Of a stretch of 64,000 nt of DNA, positions 1 through 9,036 are shown one piece after another. The notes beneath the pieces are model-generated. The model made no database searches, was not told the DNA's origin, and was given only the letters and a program-made list of their open reading frames with translations. This stretch comes from Streptomyces sp. F001 (lineage in GTDB: Bacteria > Actinomycetota > Actinomycetes > Streptomycetales > Streptomycetaceae), in contig NZ_QZWF01000002.1 of assembly GCF_004187715.1 (NCBI RefSeq), forward strand, positions 124,001 to 188,000, written 5' to 3'. The translations under genes were made by a program, and so were the position numbers. Each line of letters starts with the position of its first letter. The first letter of the stretch is position 1.

Positions 1-878
1 ATCGCCAACTCCCGGTACTGGAGCCAGAATTCAGGCAGGTAGCGCAGGGCCGTCTGGTCCTGGCGCCGCGAATGCACCGACTCCACCTCGCCGTTGGGCT
101 CGATGACGTAGAGGGTGGCCTTGAGATTGGCGCGTACGGGGGCGTACAGATCCGTACGGCCGTAGTGGCGGGCCAGGGTGAGCAGGGCGGGGTTGGTGAC
201 GACGGCCGAGTAGGTGGGGCTGCGTTCGCTGTACTCGCCGCCGGGCAGCAGGTCGATGCCCTCGGCCAGCCATGCGTCGATGCGGCGGGCGTACGCCGGG
301 TCGGGCCGGCGGCGGTGGATCCGGGCCAGTGCGGCGCACACCAGCCAGCGGTGGTTGGCGGTGTGCACACCACCGGTCGCAAGACCCGGGCCCGCCTTGT
401 CCAGCACCTGCTCGACGACGCTGCGCACGGCTTCGGTCGGCCGGTGCCCGTCGCGGTCCAGCAGGGCGTACGCCAGATTCAGGTCGACGACCGAGAAGGC
501 GGTGTCCGGTGGCGAGTGCACGGCGCCCTGGTCGTACAGGCCGTCGTCGTGCTGCTCCTCGGCGAGAGTGCCGGCGAGTTCGCGGAGCGGGCCGAGCAGG
601 TCGGGGGAGTGGTGGTACGCCGACTCCTTGTGCACATAGACCGAGGTGAACGTGCGCAGCGCGCGGGCCGCGGCCCGCGCCCGGCCCCGGTCGCGCAGGT
701 CGGTGATGGTTTCGCCGTACGTCGTGAGCAGCCCGGTGACGCGCTGGTCGGCGGCCTCGGTCAGCAGGGCGAGGAAGCCGGCGTCCGTGTGCGGTTCGGC
801 CGCGGCGGGCGCGCCGCTGATCCCGGTGGCCGCGGCGGCCGTGGCGGTCGTGGCGAGGAACGTTCTGCGGGCGATCAC
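1..878 (-). CDS. Tat-exported (alpha/alpha)-toroid-like protein, partial
   Basis: The gene starts at a GTG at 878 that overlaps the TGA of the upstream gene (GTGA, 875-878) and runs off the left edge. The N-terminus begins VIARRTFLATTATAAAATG, a twin-arginine signal followed by a hydrophobic alanine-rich stretch, so export in folded form is expected. The visible 292 residues are rich in helices with aromatic/His segments (for example GGVHTANHRWLVCAALARI and GGEYSERSPTYSAVV). These resemble the alpha/alpha-toroid part of heparinase- or polysaccharide-lyase-like proteins. It is the last visible gene of a sugar ABC operon, so action on the imported glycan is a reasonable inference. No family can be fixed from the part seen. 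Confidence 0.7.
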   Translation of the reverse strand, partial: MIARRTFLATTATAAAATGISGAPAAAEPHTDAGFLALLTEAADQRVTGLLTTYGETITDLRDRGRARAAARALRTFTSVYVHKESAYHHSPDLLGPLRELAGTLAEEQHDDGLYDQGAVHSPPDTAFSVVDLNLAYALLDRDGHRPTEAVRSVVEQVLDKAGPGLATGGVHTANHRWLVCAALARIHRRRPDPAYARRIDAWLAEGIDLLPGGEYSERSPTYSAVVTNPALLTLARHYGRTDLYAPVRANLKATLYVIEPNGEVESVHSRRQDQTALRYLPEFWLQYRELA

Positions 879-1471
879 ATGCTCTCCAGTCGTACGTCGA
901 CGGACGTCAGAGCCAGGGCCAGCGGCCCCGGTGCGAGAAAGGCCAGCGGCAGCAGCATCCAGCCGCACAGCGCGGCCGCCACGAGGGCGAGCAGGACCAG
1001 GCCGCTGCCGCCCGGATCCCGTACGGCGTCCCGGGCCGCCGTACGCACGGCCGCGGGCCAGTCGGTGAGTGACTCGGGGCGGGCGCACGCACGCAGTCCG
1101 ACGACCGCCGCGCACGCGCCGATCGCGCCCGCCGCCACGGCGAACAGCCGTGCTCCGGGCAGCCCCGCGCCCGCGAGGGCCAGGTCCGCGGCCAGCAGCA
1201 GCACGCCCGCGAGGAGCACCGCACCGGCCGCCAGGTCACCTGTGCGCAGCCGCTGCCGCAGCAGGGTGAGATACCGCCCCGCCGTTGCGGGCCGGTCCTC
1301 GCGTACGCCGCGCAGGACGGCGCACACCGTGGAGAACGCAGCCGGCACGGTCACCAGCGGCAGACAGGCCACGGCCGTGGCGAGGCCGACGCTGAGCATG
1401 TCCGCGAAGAGGGTCGCGCGGGGGCCGAAGAGCTCGCCCGGCTCACGGGTCGTACGCGTACGGGCGCTCAT
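875..1471 (-). CDS. DUF624 (YesL-like) integral membrane protein
   Basis: This is a 198-residue protein with four to five hydrophobic segments (about residues 24-48, 76-95, 100-125, 160-190) and an N-terminal polar stretch. It has the size and layout of YesL/DUF624 proteins, which sit beside carbohydrate ABC transporters in Firmicutes and Actinobacteria; their biochemical role is unknown. The ATG at 1471 overlaps the TGA of the permease gene (ATGA, 1468-1471) and its own stop overlaps the next start, so translation is coupled. A longer open frame upstream to 1684 lies inside the permease gene and is not used. Confidence 0.8.
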   Translation of the reverse strand: MSARTRTTREPGELFGPRATLFADMLSVGLATAVACLPLVTVPAAFSTVCAVLRGVREDRPATAGRYLTLLRQRLRTGDLAAGAVLLAGVLLLAADLALAGAGLPGARLFAVAAGAIGACAAVVGLRACARPESLTDWPAAVRTAARDAVRDPGGSGLVLLALVAAALCGWMLLPLAFLAPGPLALALTSVDVRLESM

Positions 1472-2331
1472 CCCTTGACCCCCGAACTGGCCATGCCCTC
1501 CACGAGGAACCGCTGGAAGGCGAGGAAGAACAGCACGATCGGCAGCAGGGCGATCACCGACATCGCGAACATCGGACCGAACGACGACTGGCTGGAGGCG
1601 TCCACGAACGCCCGCAGGGCCAGCGTCAGCGTGAACTTCTCGGGCGAGAAGAGATAGATCAGCTGGGTGAAGAAGTCGTTCCACGTCCAGATGAACGTGA
1701 AGATCGCGGTGGTGATCAACGCGGGGCGGGTGAGCGGCAGGATGACCAGGAGGAAACTGCGGAACGGCCCGCAGCCGTCGATGCGCGCCGCCTCCTCCAG
1801 CTCACGTGGCAGCCCGCGCATGAACTGCACGATGAGGAAGACGAAGAACGCCTCGGTGGCGAGGAACTTGGGCAGGATCAGCGGCCAGTAGGTGTTCACC
1901 ATGCCGAGTTGGTTGAAGATGATGTACTGCGGGATCAGCACCGCGTGGTGCGGCAACATGATCGTGGCGATCATGAAGGCGAACAGCGGGCCCCGGAAGC
2001 GGAACCGCAGTCGCGCGAAGGCGTACGCGGCCAGCGAGCACGACAGGACGTTGCCGACGACCGCGCCGCCCGCGATCAGCAGGGAGTTGGTGAGCAGCCG
2101 GCCCACGGAGACGTCGTTCACACCGTCCAGGGCGGTGGAGTAGTTCGACCACTCCAGGCGGCTGGGCAGCAGCTGAAGGCTGGCGATCACCTCGTCGGCG
2201 GGCTTGAGCGAGGTCGCCACCAGCCAGGCCAGCGGGTACAGCATCACCAGCAGCGCGGCCAGACAGCCGGCGTGCAGGGCGACCCGTCGCCAGGCAACGG
2301 GCTTGCGGACAGCGGGAGTTGCCGTAGTCAT
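1468..2331 (-). CDS. Carbohydrate ABC transporter permease, MalG type
   Basis: This 287-residue inner-membrane subunit of a CUT1-type sugar importer has six predicted membrane spans. The cytoplasmic EAA loop reads EEAARIDGCGPFRSFLLV and ends in LPLTRP, the contact site for the ATPase. The ATG at 2331 overlaps the stop of the partner permease by ATGA. No ATPase gene is present in the operon. Streptomyces commonly uses one shared MsiK-type ATPase for such systems, so an unlinked ATPase is inferred. Confidence 0.93.
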   Translation of the reverse strand: MTTATPAVRKPVAWRRVALHAGCLAALLVMLYPLAWLVATSLKPADEVIASLQLLPSRLEWSNYSTALDGVNDVSVGRLLTNSLLIAGGAVVGNVLSCSLAAYAFARLRFRFRGPLFAFMIATIMLPHHAVLIPQYIIFNQLGMVNTYWPLILPKFLATEAFFVFLIVQFMRGLPRELEEAARIDGCGPFRSFLLVILPLTRPALITTAIFTFIWTWNDFFTQLIYLFSPEKFTLTLALRAFVDASSQSSFGPMFAMSVIALLPIVLFFLAFQRFLVEGMASSGVKG

Positions 2332-3275
2332 CGGGCTCCTCCATCGGTGTCGGAGGCGTAGAAGACCCAGGAGCGCGAGGTGCGGAACAGCAGGGCGGTC
2401 ACCGCGCCGATGACGATCAGCAGCACCCAGGCCATGGCGGAGGCGTAGCCCATGTGGGAGGCGACGAAGCCACGGTCGTAGAGGTAGAGCGTGTAGAAGA
2501 GCGTCGAGTCGGCCGGCCCGCCCTTGCCCGCGCTGACCGCGAAGGCCGGGGTGAAGACCTGGAAGGCCTGGATCGTCTGGAGCACCAGGTTGAAGAAGAT
2601 CACCGGGGACAGCATCGGCACGGTGATGGACAGGAACTGCCGCCACCGCCCGGCCCCGTCGACCTCCGCGGCCTCGTACAACTCTCCGGGGATCTGCTGG
2701 AGTCCGGCCAGGAAGATCACCATCGGCGCCCCGAACTGCCACACCGTCAGCAGGGCCACCGCGAGCAGCGCCCAGCCGGGCTTGTTCACCCAGCCGCCGG
2801 TACCGAAGAGGTTGTCGACCGTGCCGCCGTCGTTGAAGATCGCCCGCCACACCAGGGCGATGGACATCGAGGCGCCGAGCAGCGAGGGCGCGTAGAACGC
2901 CGAGCGGTAGAAGCCCTTGCCCCGCTTCATGCCCTTCAGGGCGAGCGCCACGACGAGTGCGAGCCCCAGTTGCAGGGGCACGGCGATGGCGACGTACGTC
3001 AGGGTCGCGACCACCGAGCGCCAGTAGCGCGGGTCCTCGGTGAACATCTGCGTGTAGTTGCGCAGCCCCACCCAGCTCGGCGGGTTGAACAGGTCGTAGT
3101 CGGTGAAGGAGAGGTAGAGCGAGACGGCCATCGGCAGCAACGTCAGGACGCAGGCACCGAGCACCCAGGGGGAGAGGAACACCCAGGCGGCGCCCTCGCG
3201 TCGGCGGCGCGGGGGTTTGTGTGCCGGGGCAACGCCCTTCGGGCGTACCGCGGTTGGTATCTGCGTGGTGGTCAT
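2328..3275 (-). CDS. Carbohydrate ABC transporter permease, MalF type
   Basis: A 315-residue CUT1 permease that would pair with the downstream MalG-type subunit. It has a basic N-terminal tail (KPPRRRREG), six membrane segments and the EAA loop (GELYEAAEVDGAGRWRQF, then ITVP). The start overlaps the end of the binding-protein gene (3272-3275) and its stop overlaps the next permease, giving an uninterrupted leftward operon from 4576. The substrate is not evident from the sequence. The YesL protein and the divergent Gfo/Idh/MocA gene suggest a plant-derived or modified sugar. Confidence 0.93.
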   Translation of the reverse strand: MTTTQIPTAVRPKGVAPAHKPPRRRREGAAWVFLSPWVLGACVLTLLPMAVSLYLSFTDYDLFNPPSWVGLRNYTQMFTEDPRYWRSVVATLTYVAIAVPLQLGLALVVALALKGMKRGKGFYRSAFYAPSLLGASMSIALVWRAIFNDGGTVDNLFGTGGWVNKPGWALLAVALLTVWQFGAPMVIFLAGLQQIPGELYEAAEVDGAGRWRQFLSITVPMLSPVIFFNLVLQTIQAFQVFTPAFAVSAGKGGPADSTLFYTLYLYDRGFVASHMGYASAMAWVLLIVIGAVTALLFRTSRSWVFYASDTDGGAR

Positions 3276-4576
3276 GACCTCAGCTCCGCCTTCGCCTCGG
3301 TGATGTAGTTCTCGGCCGCTTCACGGGGTGACATCCGCTCGTACGAGACCTGGTCGTAGTCCCGCTGGAAGGTGGTCTGCAACGCGCTGTCACCCGACGG
3401 GGGCGCCTGGGGCGGATCGTTGAGCTCGCCTTCGAGGGTGGTCTGGAAGTCGTGGATGGTCCGGTCGAAGTCCGTGAGGGACCCGGCGGTCTCCTCGCGG
3501 AGGGTCTCGTTCACCGGGATGCTGCGGGTCGCGCCGAGGATCTTCGCGGCGCCGGGGTCGTTGAGCATGAAGTCGATCAGCAGCGCGCCCTCTTCGGGAT
3601 GCCCGGAGTCGGCGGAGACGCCCATGAACATCGACGGCTTGAAGTACTGTCCGGGTGTGCCGTCCTCGCCGGACGGCATCGGTGCGAGCGTGACGCCCTC
3701 GCCGACGAGCGGGACGAAACCGCTGGCCGGCGCGTCCCAGTTGATGTCGGCGATGGCCTTGCCACGGCCGAGCGGGGTGTTCTCGACGGTGCCGTCGAGC
3801 TGGGTGGTCTGCTCGGCGGGCGAGACGGTGCCTTCGCGGCGGAGCTCATCGGTGAACGTCCACCAGCGGGTGAGGTCGTCGGCGGTGAAGCCGAGTTTGC
3901 CGTCCTCGGTGTACAGGGACTTGCCCTGGCCGCGCAGCCACACCTCGAAGGCGTCCTCGCTCTGGCCCGGGTCGGTGGCCGCCGGTCGGCCGGTCTTCTG
4001 CGCGAGGGTGCGCATGGTGTCGGCCCACTCGCTCCAGGTCCAGTCCCCGCTCGGCAGGGGAACGCCGGTGGCCCGCCACGTCTTTGCGTCGTACACGACG
4101 GCCTCGGTGCCACGCCCCTGCGGTACGGCGTACTGCTTGCCGTCGACGGCACCGGTGGCGAGCAGGCCGGCATCGATCTCGTCCGTCCGCAGCACGGACT
4201 TCTGCCGGCCGAGGTCGTAGAGGACACCGCCGGACGCGTACTGCTCGATCATGCGGTAGTCGAGCTGCATCACATCGGGGGCGTCGCCGCCGGCGGCCTG
4301 GGTGGCGAGCTTCTGCTTGTAGCTGTCGTATCCGGAGAACGAGGTCTGCACCTCGATGTCCGGGTGCTCCTTCTCGAAGAGCTCGATCGCCTGCTCCGTC
4401 CTGGCCGCCCTGTCCGGATTGCCCCACCAGGTGTAGCGGAGCACGACCTTGCCGGACGAGCCGCTCGTCTCGGCGGAACCGGAGCAGCCGGTCAGCGCCG
4501 CGCACAGCACGAGCACGGCTGCCGTGAGCCAGGACCTCGTCGTTCTGCTTCCTGGCACTACGGGCATTCCGGGCAT
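3272..4576 (-). CDS. Extracellular sugar-binding lipoprotein (ABC solute-binding, family 1)
   Basis: This 434-residue protein has a type II signal peptide. A basic start and hydrophobic core end in the lipobox LTGC (Cys31), followed by a Ser/Gly linker, so it should be anchored on the outer face of the membrane. The mature part carries the usual family-1 pattern (VLRYTWWGNPD at the start; DAPDVMQLDY in the first lobe). ATG 4576 has GAGAGGGG nine bases upstream. An in-frame ATG at 4567 is possible but lacks such a site. First gene of the leftward operon; a LacI-type palindrome lies about 30 bases upstream. Confidence 0.92.
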   Translation of the reverse strand: MPGMPVVPGSRTTRSWLTAAVLVLCAALTGCSGSAETSGSSGKVVLRYTWWGNPDRAARTEQAIELFEKEHPDIEVQTSFSGYDSYKQKLATQAAGGDAPDVMQLDYRMIEQYASGGVLYDLGRQKSVLRTDEIDAGLLATGAVDGKQYAVPQGRGTEAVVYDAKTWRATGVPLPSGDWTWSEWADTMRTLAQKTGRPAATDPGQSEDAFEVWLRGQGKSLYTEDGKLGFTADDLTRWWTFTDELRREGTVSPAEQTTQLDGTVENTPLGRGKAIADINWDAPASGFVPLVGEGVTLAPMPSGEDGTPGQYFKPSMFMGVSADSGHPEEGALLIDFMLNDPGAAKILGATRSIPVNETLREETAGSLTDFDRTIHDFQTTLEGELNDPPQAPPSGDSALQTTFQRDYDQVSYERMSPREAAENYITEAKAELRS

Positions 4577-4603
4577 GCGGAGTCACCCCTCTCCAGACAC
4601 TAG

Positions 4604-4615
4604 AAAGCGCTTGCA
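4604..4615. promoter_or_regulatory. LacI-type operator
   Basis: AAAGCGCTTGCA contains the perfect 8-base palindrome AAGCGCTT (4605-4612), with the central CG and A/T arms typical of LacI-family sites. It lies 28 bases before the binding-protein start and 77 before the divergent dehydrogenase, so one repressor could control both sides. No LacI gene is visible beside it; the regulator may lie left of the window. Confidence 0.6.
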
Positions 4616-4691
4616 CCGTTCTGCGACCCTAGAGACGTCCGGATGTCACGACAAGACCCCTGCACCGCCTCATCGGAACGAAAGGCTCCGC

Positions 4692-6017
4692 ATGACCTTC
4701 GACACCGCGCCCCGACGTCGTTGTGCCGTGGTGGGTCTGGGCGCCCGCGCCCGGCTCTACACGCAGGCACTGGCCGGCCCCTACGCGGACCGAGTGGATC
4801 TTGTGGGCTTCTGCGATGTCAACGCGCACCGCATGGACGTCCACAACGACTGGATCGCGTCCGTGCACCCGGACCGCGTGCCCGTACCCACGTACGGGGC
4901 CGAGGACTTCGACGAGATGCTGCGCCGTGAGCGGGTCGACCTCGTGGTGGTGTGCACCGTGGACCGGACCCACGACGACTACATCGTGCGCGCCCTCGAG
5001 GCGGGCTGCGACGTGGTCACCGAGAAACCGATGACGACGGACGCCGAGCGCGCCCGGCGCATCCTTGACGCACGGCGGCGGACCGGACGCTCGGTGCGGG
5101 TGGCGTTCAACTACCGCTACAACCCGGTGCACTCGGCCGTACGGGAGCTCCTCGCGGGCGGCGAGATCGGCGAGGTCGGCTCGGTGCACTTCGAATGGCT
5201 CCTCGACCTGCGGCACGGCGCGGACTACTTCCGCCGCTGGCACCGCGACAAGGCCGACTCCGGCGGACTCCTCGTCCACAAGTCGACTCACCACTTCGAT
5301 CTGGTCAACTGGTGGCTGGACGCCACGCCGCACACCGTCTTCGCACAGGGCGGCCTCTTCTTCTACGGCGACGAGGCCGGCCGACGCCGGGGCCTGGCCC
5401 GCGACTACATCCGCGCACACGGCTCCCCGGCGGCCGACGACGACCCGTACGCCCTGCGCCTGGCCGACGAGCCGATCCTCAAGTCGCTCTACCTGGACGC
5501 AGAGTCGGAGGACGGCTACCACCGCGACCAGAACGTCTTCGCGCCGGGCGTGACCATCGAGGACGACATGGCGGTACTGGTGCGCTACGACTCCGGCGCG
5601 ACGCTGACGTACCACCTGACGGCGTACGCGCCCTGGGAGGGCTACCGCATCGCCTTCAACGGCAGCGAGGGACGACTGGAACTCCTCGTCGAGGAGACGA
5701 CCTGGTCACGCCCCGGCACCCGGACCGCTCTGCACGGCGCCGAGACCGACGAGGACGCGGGCCGCACCGAACTGCTGCTGCGCCGCTTCTGGGAACGCCC
5801 GCGCGAGATCAAGGTCGCCACGGGCGAGGGCGGCCACGGCGGCGGCGACGTCCGCATGCTCGACGACCTCTTCGGCGACGCCGGCGCCGACCCCCTCGGC
5901 CGTGCGGCCGACGCCACGGCCGGCGCCCGGTCCCTCGTGACGGGCCTGGCCGCGAACGAGTCCCTCGCGTCGGGGCGGGCGGTGCGGGCCGCGGACGTGC
6001 TGAGCGTCGGGTTGTAG
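4692..6017 (+). CDS. Gfo/Idh/MocA family NAD(P)-dependent sugar oxidoreductase
   Basis: A 441-residue cytoplasmic dehydrogenase. The N-terminal Rossmann fold is shown by CAVVGLGARARLY near residues 11-23 and FCDVN at the end of the second strand. The family lysine lies in the EKP motif (VVTEKPMTT, about residue 114), followed by the C-terminal alpha/beta domain containing HKSTHHFDLVNWW, where the substrate-binding His residues sit. It is longer than the usual 330-390 residues because of an insertion around 235-285. The ATG at 4692 follows GGAACGAAAGG. It is divergent from the ABC operon across a LacI-type site, so oxidation of the imported sugar or a derivative is the likely role. The exact substrate is unknown. 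Confidence 0.9.
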   Translation: MTFDTAPRRRCAVVGLGARARLYTQALAGPYADRVDLVGFCDVNAHRMDVHNDWIASVHPDRVPVPTYGAEDFDEMLRRERVDLVVVCTVDRTHDDYIVRALEAGCDVVTEKPMTTDAERARRILDARRRTGRSVRVAFNYRYNPVHSAVRELLAGGEIGEVGSVHFEWLLDLRHGADYFRRWHRDKADSGGLLVHKSTHHFDLVNWWLDATPHTVFAQGGLFFYGDEAGRRRGLARDYIRAHGSPAADDDPYALRLADEPILKSLYLDAESEDGYHRDQNVFAPGVTIEDDMAVLVRYDSGATLTYHLTAYAPWEGYRIAFNGSEGRLELLVEETTWSRPGTRTALHGAETDEDAGRTELLLRRFWERPREIKVATGEGGHGGGDVRMLDDLFGDAGADPLGRAADATAGARSLVTGLAANESLASGRAVRAADVLSVGL

Positions 6018-6136
6018 TGAGAGGGACGCACCGGCGGCGTCCATGCAGCCGGTGTTCAGCTCCACGCCACCGGGTGGCCAGGGCGGGTGAGCAGCGTACG
6101 GGCTGACCCGACCCAGCTTTCTCCCGTGGAGCATCG

Positions 6137-8014
6137 ATGAGCGCAGACAGACAGCAAACTCCCCTGCACAGACGCGCGTTGCTGCGCGCCGCGGTCGCCG
6201 TCCCGGCAGCCGGCGCGGCGGTCGCGGGGCTGGATGTCACGACGGCCGCGGCCGCCGAGGACCGCGCAGGCGGCGGCCGGTTCGACACCGAGAGCCCGCG
6301 CTTCGCACTGGCCGTCCTGCCGGACACGCAGTACCTCTTCGACGCCGACAGCGCCGACCCCACCCCGCTGCGGGAGACCTTCCGCTACCTCGTGGCCGAG
6401 CGGTCCGCGTCCAACATCGCCTTCATGACGCACCTCGGCGACGTCACCGAACACGGCACCGAGGACGAGATCGAACTCGCCGCCGACACCTTCCGCACCC
6501 TCCACGGCAAGGTGCCCTACAGCGTGCTGGCCGGCAACCACGACATCCGGTCATCGACGGACGACCAGCGCGGCGACTCCGCCTACCTCGCCGCCTTCGG
6601 ACCACGCCGCTACGCCGCCATGCCGACCTTCCGGGGTGCCTCGCCCGACGGCTACAACAGCTTCCACGTCCTGAGGGCGGGGGGCCAGGAGTGGATCGTC
6701 CTCGCCCTGGACTGGCGGGTCTCGGACAAGGGACTGCAGTGGGCTCAGGGCGTCCTCGACGCCCATCCCGCACTGCCCGCGGTCCTCACCACACACGACA
6801 TCGCCTGGTCGGACGACGACGGCAAGGCCCAGCTGTCGGGCCACGGCACCCGCCTGTGGAACGGTCTCATCCGCGGCAACGACCAGATCTTCCTCGCGCT
6901 CGGCGGCCACTACTGGCCCCCGGGGCGCACGGTCCTGACCAACGACGCCGACAACGATGTCCACGTCCACATCACCAACTACCAGGACCGCTACTACGGC
7001 GGCGCCGGGATGATCCGCACCTACGGCTTCGACCTCGTCCGCGGCGTCATCGACGTCGAGACCTTTTCGCCGTGGTTCCTCGCCCGGGACCCGCAGCAGC
7101 GGTCGCCGCTGGCGGCCGAGACCATCGAACTCACCGGCCCCGTCGACCGGTTCAGCCTCGACATCGACTTCGACGAGCGGTTCAAGGGCTTCGCTCCCGT
7201 CGTGCGGCCCGAGCCGCGCCCGGCCTCCGCGGTGATGCCCCGCGGCACGGTCGCCTACTGGCGGTTCGACGCGTCCGGAACCCCCGCGGCCGGCACCTCC
7301 GGAGCCCCCGTCGCCGACGGCGTGGTCGTACGTGACCTCACCGGCAACGGCAACGACCTGACGGTGAGCCGACTGCACTCCAGCGGGCCCGAGGCGCTGA
7401 CCTGGTCCCGGGACCACCACCCCGGACAGCCCGCGCACGCCAGCCTCCGCTTCGACGGCGGCAAGAGCCCCGACCGCGGCGCCGTCCTGCGGACCGCCGC
7501 GCAGGCGCCGTTGAACAGCGAGAAGTTCACCCGCGGCTACACCATCGAGACCTTCGTCCGGCTGCCGGAGCCGTTCGAGGGCGACCACAGCTGGATGGGC
7601 ATCCTCAGCTGGGAGGGCCGCAACGGCGACGCGGGCAAGACCACCGGCTGGTCGCCGCTGGAACCCACCTGCAGTCTCAACCTGTCGCCGGAGAGGTTCC
7701 TGCAGTTCGTCGTCTACCCGCACCTGCAGGACGCCGACCCGACGTCGTGGTCCCACGCCGTCCCCGTCGGCCGCTGGATGCACATCGCCGTCGTCAACGA
7801 CGGCCGCCGCACGGTGATGTACGTGGACGGCTCGAAGATCGCACGCAACCCCACGCAGCCGTCGGCCGGCATCGCCACCCTCGGCAAGCCCTTCGTCCTC
7901 GGCGCCACACAGTTCGACGCGCGCTTCGGGCAGGGCTTCTACGGCTGGATCGGCGACACACGGATCGTCGACCGGGCGCTGCCCGTGCGGGAGTTCCTCG
8001 CCCTCACCGAGTGA
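6137..8014 (+). CDS. Tat-exported calcineurin-like phosphoesterase with C-terminal LamG-like domain
   Basis: A 625-residue secreted protein. LHRRALLRAAVAVPAAG is a twin-arginine signal. The metallophosphoesterase core follows, with metal-ligand motifs DTQ (about residue 74), THLGDVTEH (about 98-106), GNHD (about 134-137) and a later GGHY. Residues after about 370 (GTVAYWRF to the end) form a concanavalin/LamG-like beta-sandwich, including YTIETFVRLPEPF. The first motif is DTQ rather than the classical DxH, as in a known subgroup of secreted family members. It lies 119 bases after the dehydrogenase on the same strand and may be part of the glycan locus. The physiological phosphoester is unknown. 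Confidence 0.85.
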   Translation: MSADRQQTPLHRRALLRAAVAVPAAGAAVAGLDVTTAAAAEDRAGGGRFDTESPRFALAVLPDTQYLFDADSADPTPLRETFRYLVAERSASNIAFMTHLGDVTEHGTEDEIELAADTFRTLHGKVPYSVLAGNHDIRSSTDDQRGDSAYLAAFGPRRYAAMPTFRGASPDGYNSFHVLRAGGQEWIVLALDWRVSDKGLQWAQGVLDAHPALPAVLTTHDIAWSDDDGKAQLSGHGTRLWNGLIRGNDQIFLALGGHYWPPGRTVLTNDADNDVHVHITNYQDRYYGGAGMIRTYGFDLVRGVIDVETFSPWFLARDPQQRSPLAAETIELTGPVDRFSLDIDFDERFKGFAPVVRPEPRPASAVMPRGTVAYWRFDASGTPAAGTSGAPVADGVVVRDLTGNGNDLTVSRLHSSGPEALTWSRDHHPGQPAHASLRFDGGKSPDRGAVLRTAAQAPLNSEKFTRGYTIETFVRLPEPFEGDHSWMGILSWEGRNGDAGKTTGWSPLEPTCSLNLSPERFLQFVVYPHLQDADPTSWSHAVPVGRWMHIAVVNDGRRTVMYVDGSKIARNPTQPSAGIATLGKPFVLGATQFDARFGQGFYGWIGDTRIVDRALPVREFLALTE

Positions 8015-8201
8015 CCGACGAGCGCGCAGGACATCACGACCGGGACGGCCCGGGTGGTCGAGGCGAAGCCGGGTCTGCCTCTGCCCCCGGGCCGTTCCTC
8101 CCCCGAGGCGCACGACATCGGCCTGCACGGTGTGCTGTACGGGCTGCGCGCGGACACACGGTCGGCGTTCGGCAGAGGCCGCCAGCCGTGAACCGTGCCG
8201 C

Positions 8202-8232
8202 TTGACCTTGTCGCGGCGACAACGTTTCTACT
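8202..8232 (+). promoter_or_regulatory. MerR-type promoter with 19-base spacer and operator palindrome
   Basis: TTGACC (8202-8207) and TCTACT (8227-8232) are separated by 19 bases, the over-long spacing characteristic of MerR-activated promoters. The spacer holds the palindrome TTGTCGCGGCGACAA (7-base arms, one central base; 8208-8222). Transcription would start close to the ATG at 8239, so the mRNA is probably leaderless and autoregulated. Confidence 0.8.
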
Positions 8233-8238
8233 GGGGCC

Positions 8239-9036
8239 ATGCGAATCGGAGAGCTCGCCGGCATCGCCGGCATCACCACCCGCGCCGTGCGGCACTACCA
8301 CCGCATCGGGTTGCTGCCCGAGCCGCCGCGGCAGCCCAACGGGTACCGCGAGTACTCACTGCGCGACGCCGTCGAGCTGGCCCGCATCCGCCGTCTGACC
8401 GAGCTCGGCCTGAGCCTGGACGAGGTGAAGGACGTGCTGGTGGACGACGCGGGCAAGGATCTCGTCGAGATCCTCACCGAGCTGGACGCCGACCTGGCCC
8501 GCCAGGAGGAGTCCATCCGGCAGCGCCGCGCCCGCCTGCGCCAGCTGCTCGAGCAGGCCGAGCAGACCGGGCGGCTGCCCGCCGAGGCCCCCATCTCGCC
8601 CGAACTCGCAGCCCTCTTCACCGACATGGCCCGCGCCTCGGCGCGGTTGCCCGGGCCGGAGCCGGCGATGGCGGCCAGGGAGCGGGAGCTGCTCGCCCTT
8701 CTGGAGACCGGCTCACCAGGCGGCGACGGCGGTTGGCTCGACGCCATGGTGCGCAGCCTCAGCGCCGGGCCGGAGGCCATGCGGCGCGCTTACGAGGTCT
8801 ACGCACAGCTGGACGAGCTGGCCGAGGCAGCCGAGGACGACCCGCGGGTGGAGCGGACCGCCCGGGCCATCGTCGACAGCATCCCGGACGAGGCGGCGCA
8901 GTCGATGGCCATCCCGGACGACGGCGCCGTGGGTGAGGACGGCGGCTTCGCGGACGCCTTCTTCGCGGACTTCGCCCCCGCCCAGGCCGCGGCCGTGCGC
9001 CGCGCCATCGAGCTGCTGCGGGAGCGTGCCAGGTGA
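8239..9036 (+). CDS. MerR family transcriptional regulator
   Basis: A 265-residue protein. The winged helix begins at residue 1 (MRIGELAGIAGITTRAVRHYHRIGLL) and is followed by the RxNGYREY wing and a long coiled-coil dimerisation helix (about 75-120). The C-terminal half is helical and lacks the Cys metal-binding pattern of mercury or copper sensors, so an organic ligand is more likely. It starts just after a MerR-type promoter carrying a palindrome and is probably translated from a leaderless mRNA. Its stop overlaps the following membrane-protein gene (GTGA), which is the obvious co-regulated partner. Confidence 0.92.
   Translation: MRIGELAGIAGITTRAVRHYHRIGLLPEPPRQPNGYREYSLRDAVELARIRRLTELGLSLDEVKDVLVDDAGKDLVEILTELDADLARQEESIRQRRARLRQLLEQAEQTGRLPAEAPISPELAALFTDMARASARLPGPEPAMAARERELLALLETGSPGGDGGWLDAMVRSLSAGPEAMRRAYEVYAQLDELAEAAEDDPRVERTARAIVDSIPDEAAQSMAIPDDGAVGEDGGFADAFFADFAPAQAAAVRRAIELLRERAR

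Noticed and set aside
72..1478. Long plus-strand open frame over the first three genes.
   Set aside because: Low-complexity Arg/Ala/Gly composition and antisense to the well-supported membrane protein and Tat-exported gene.
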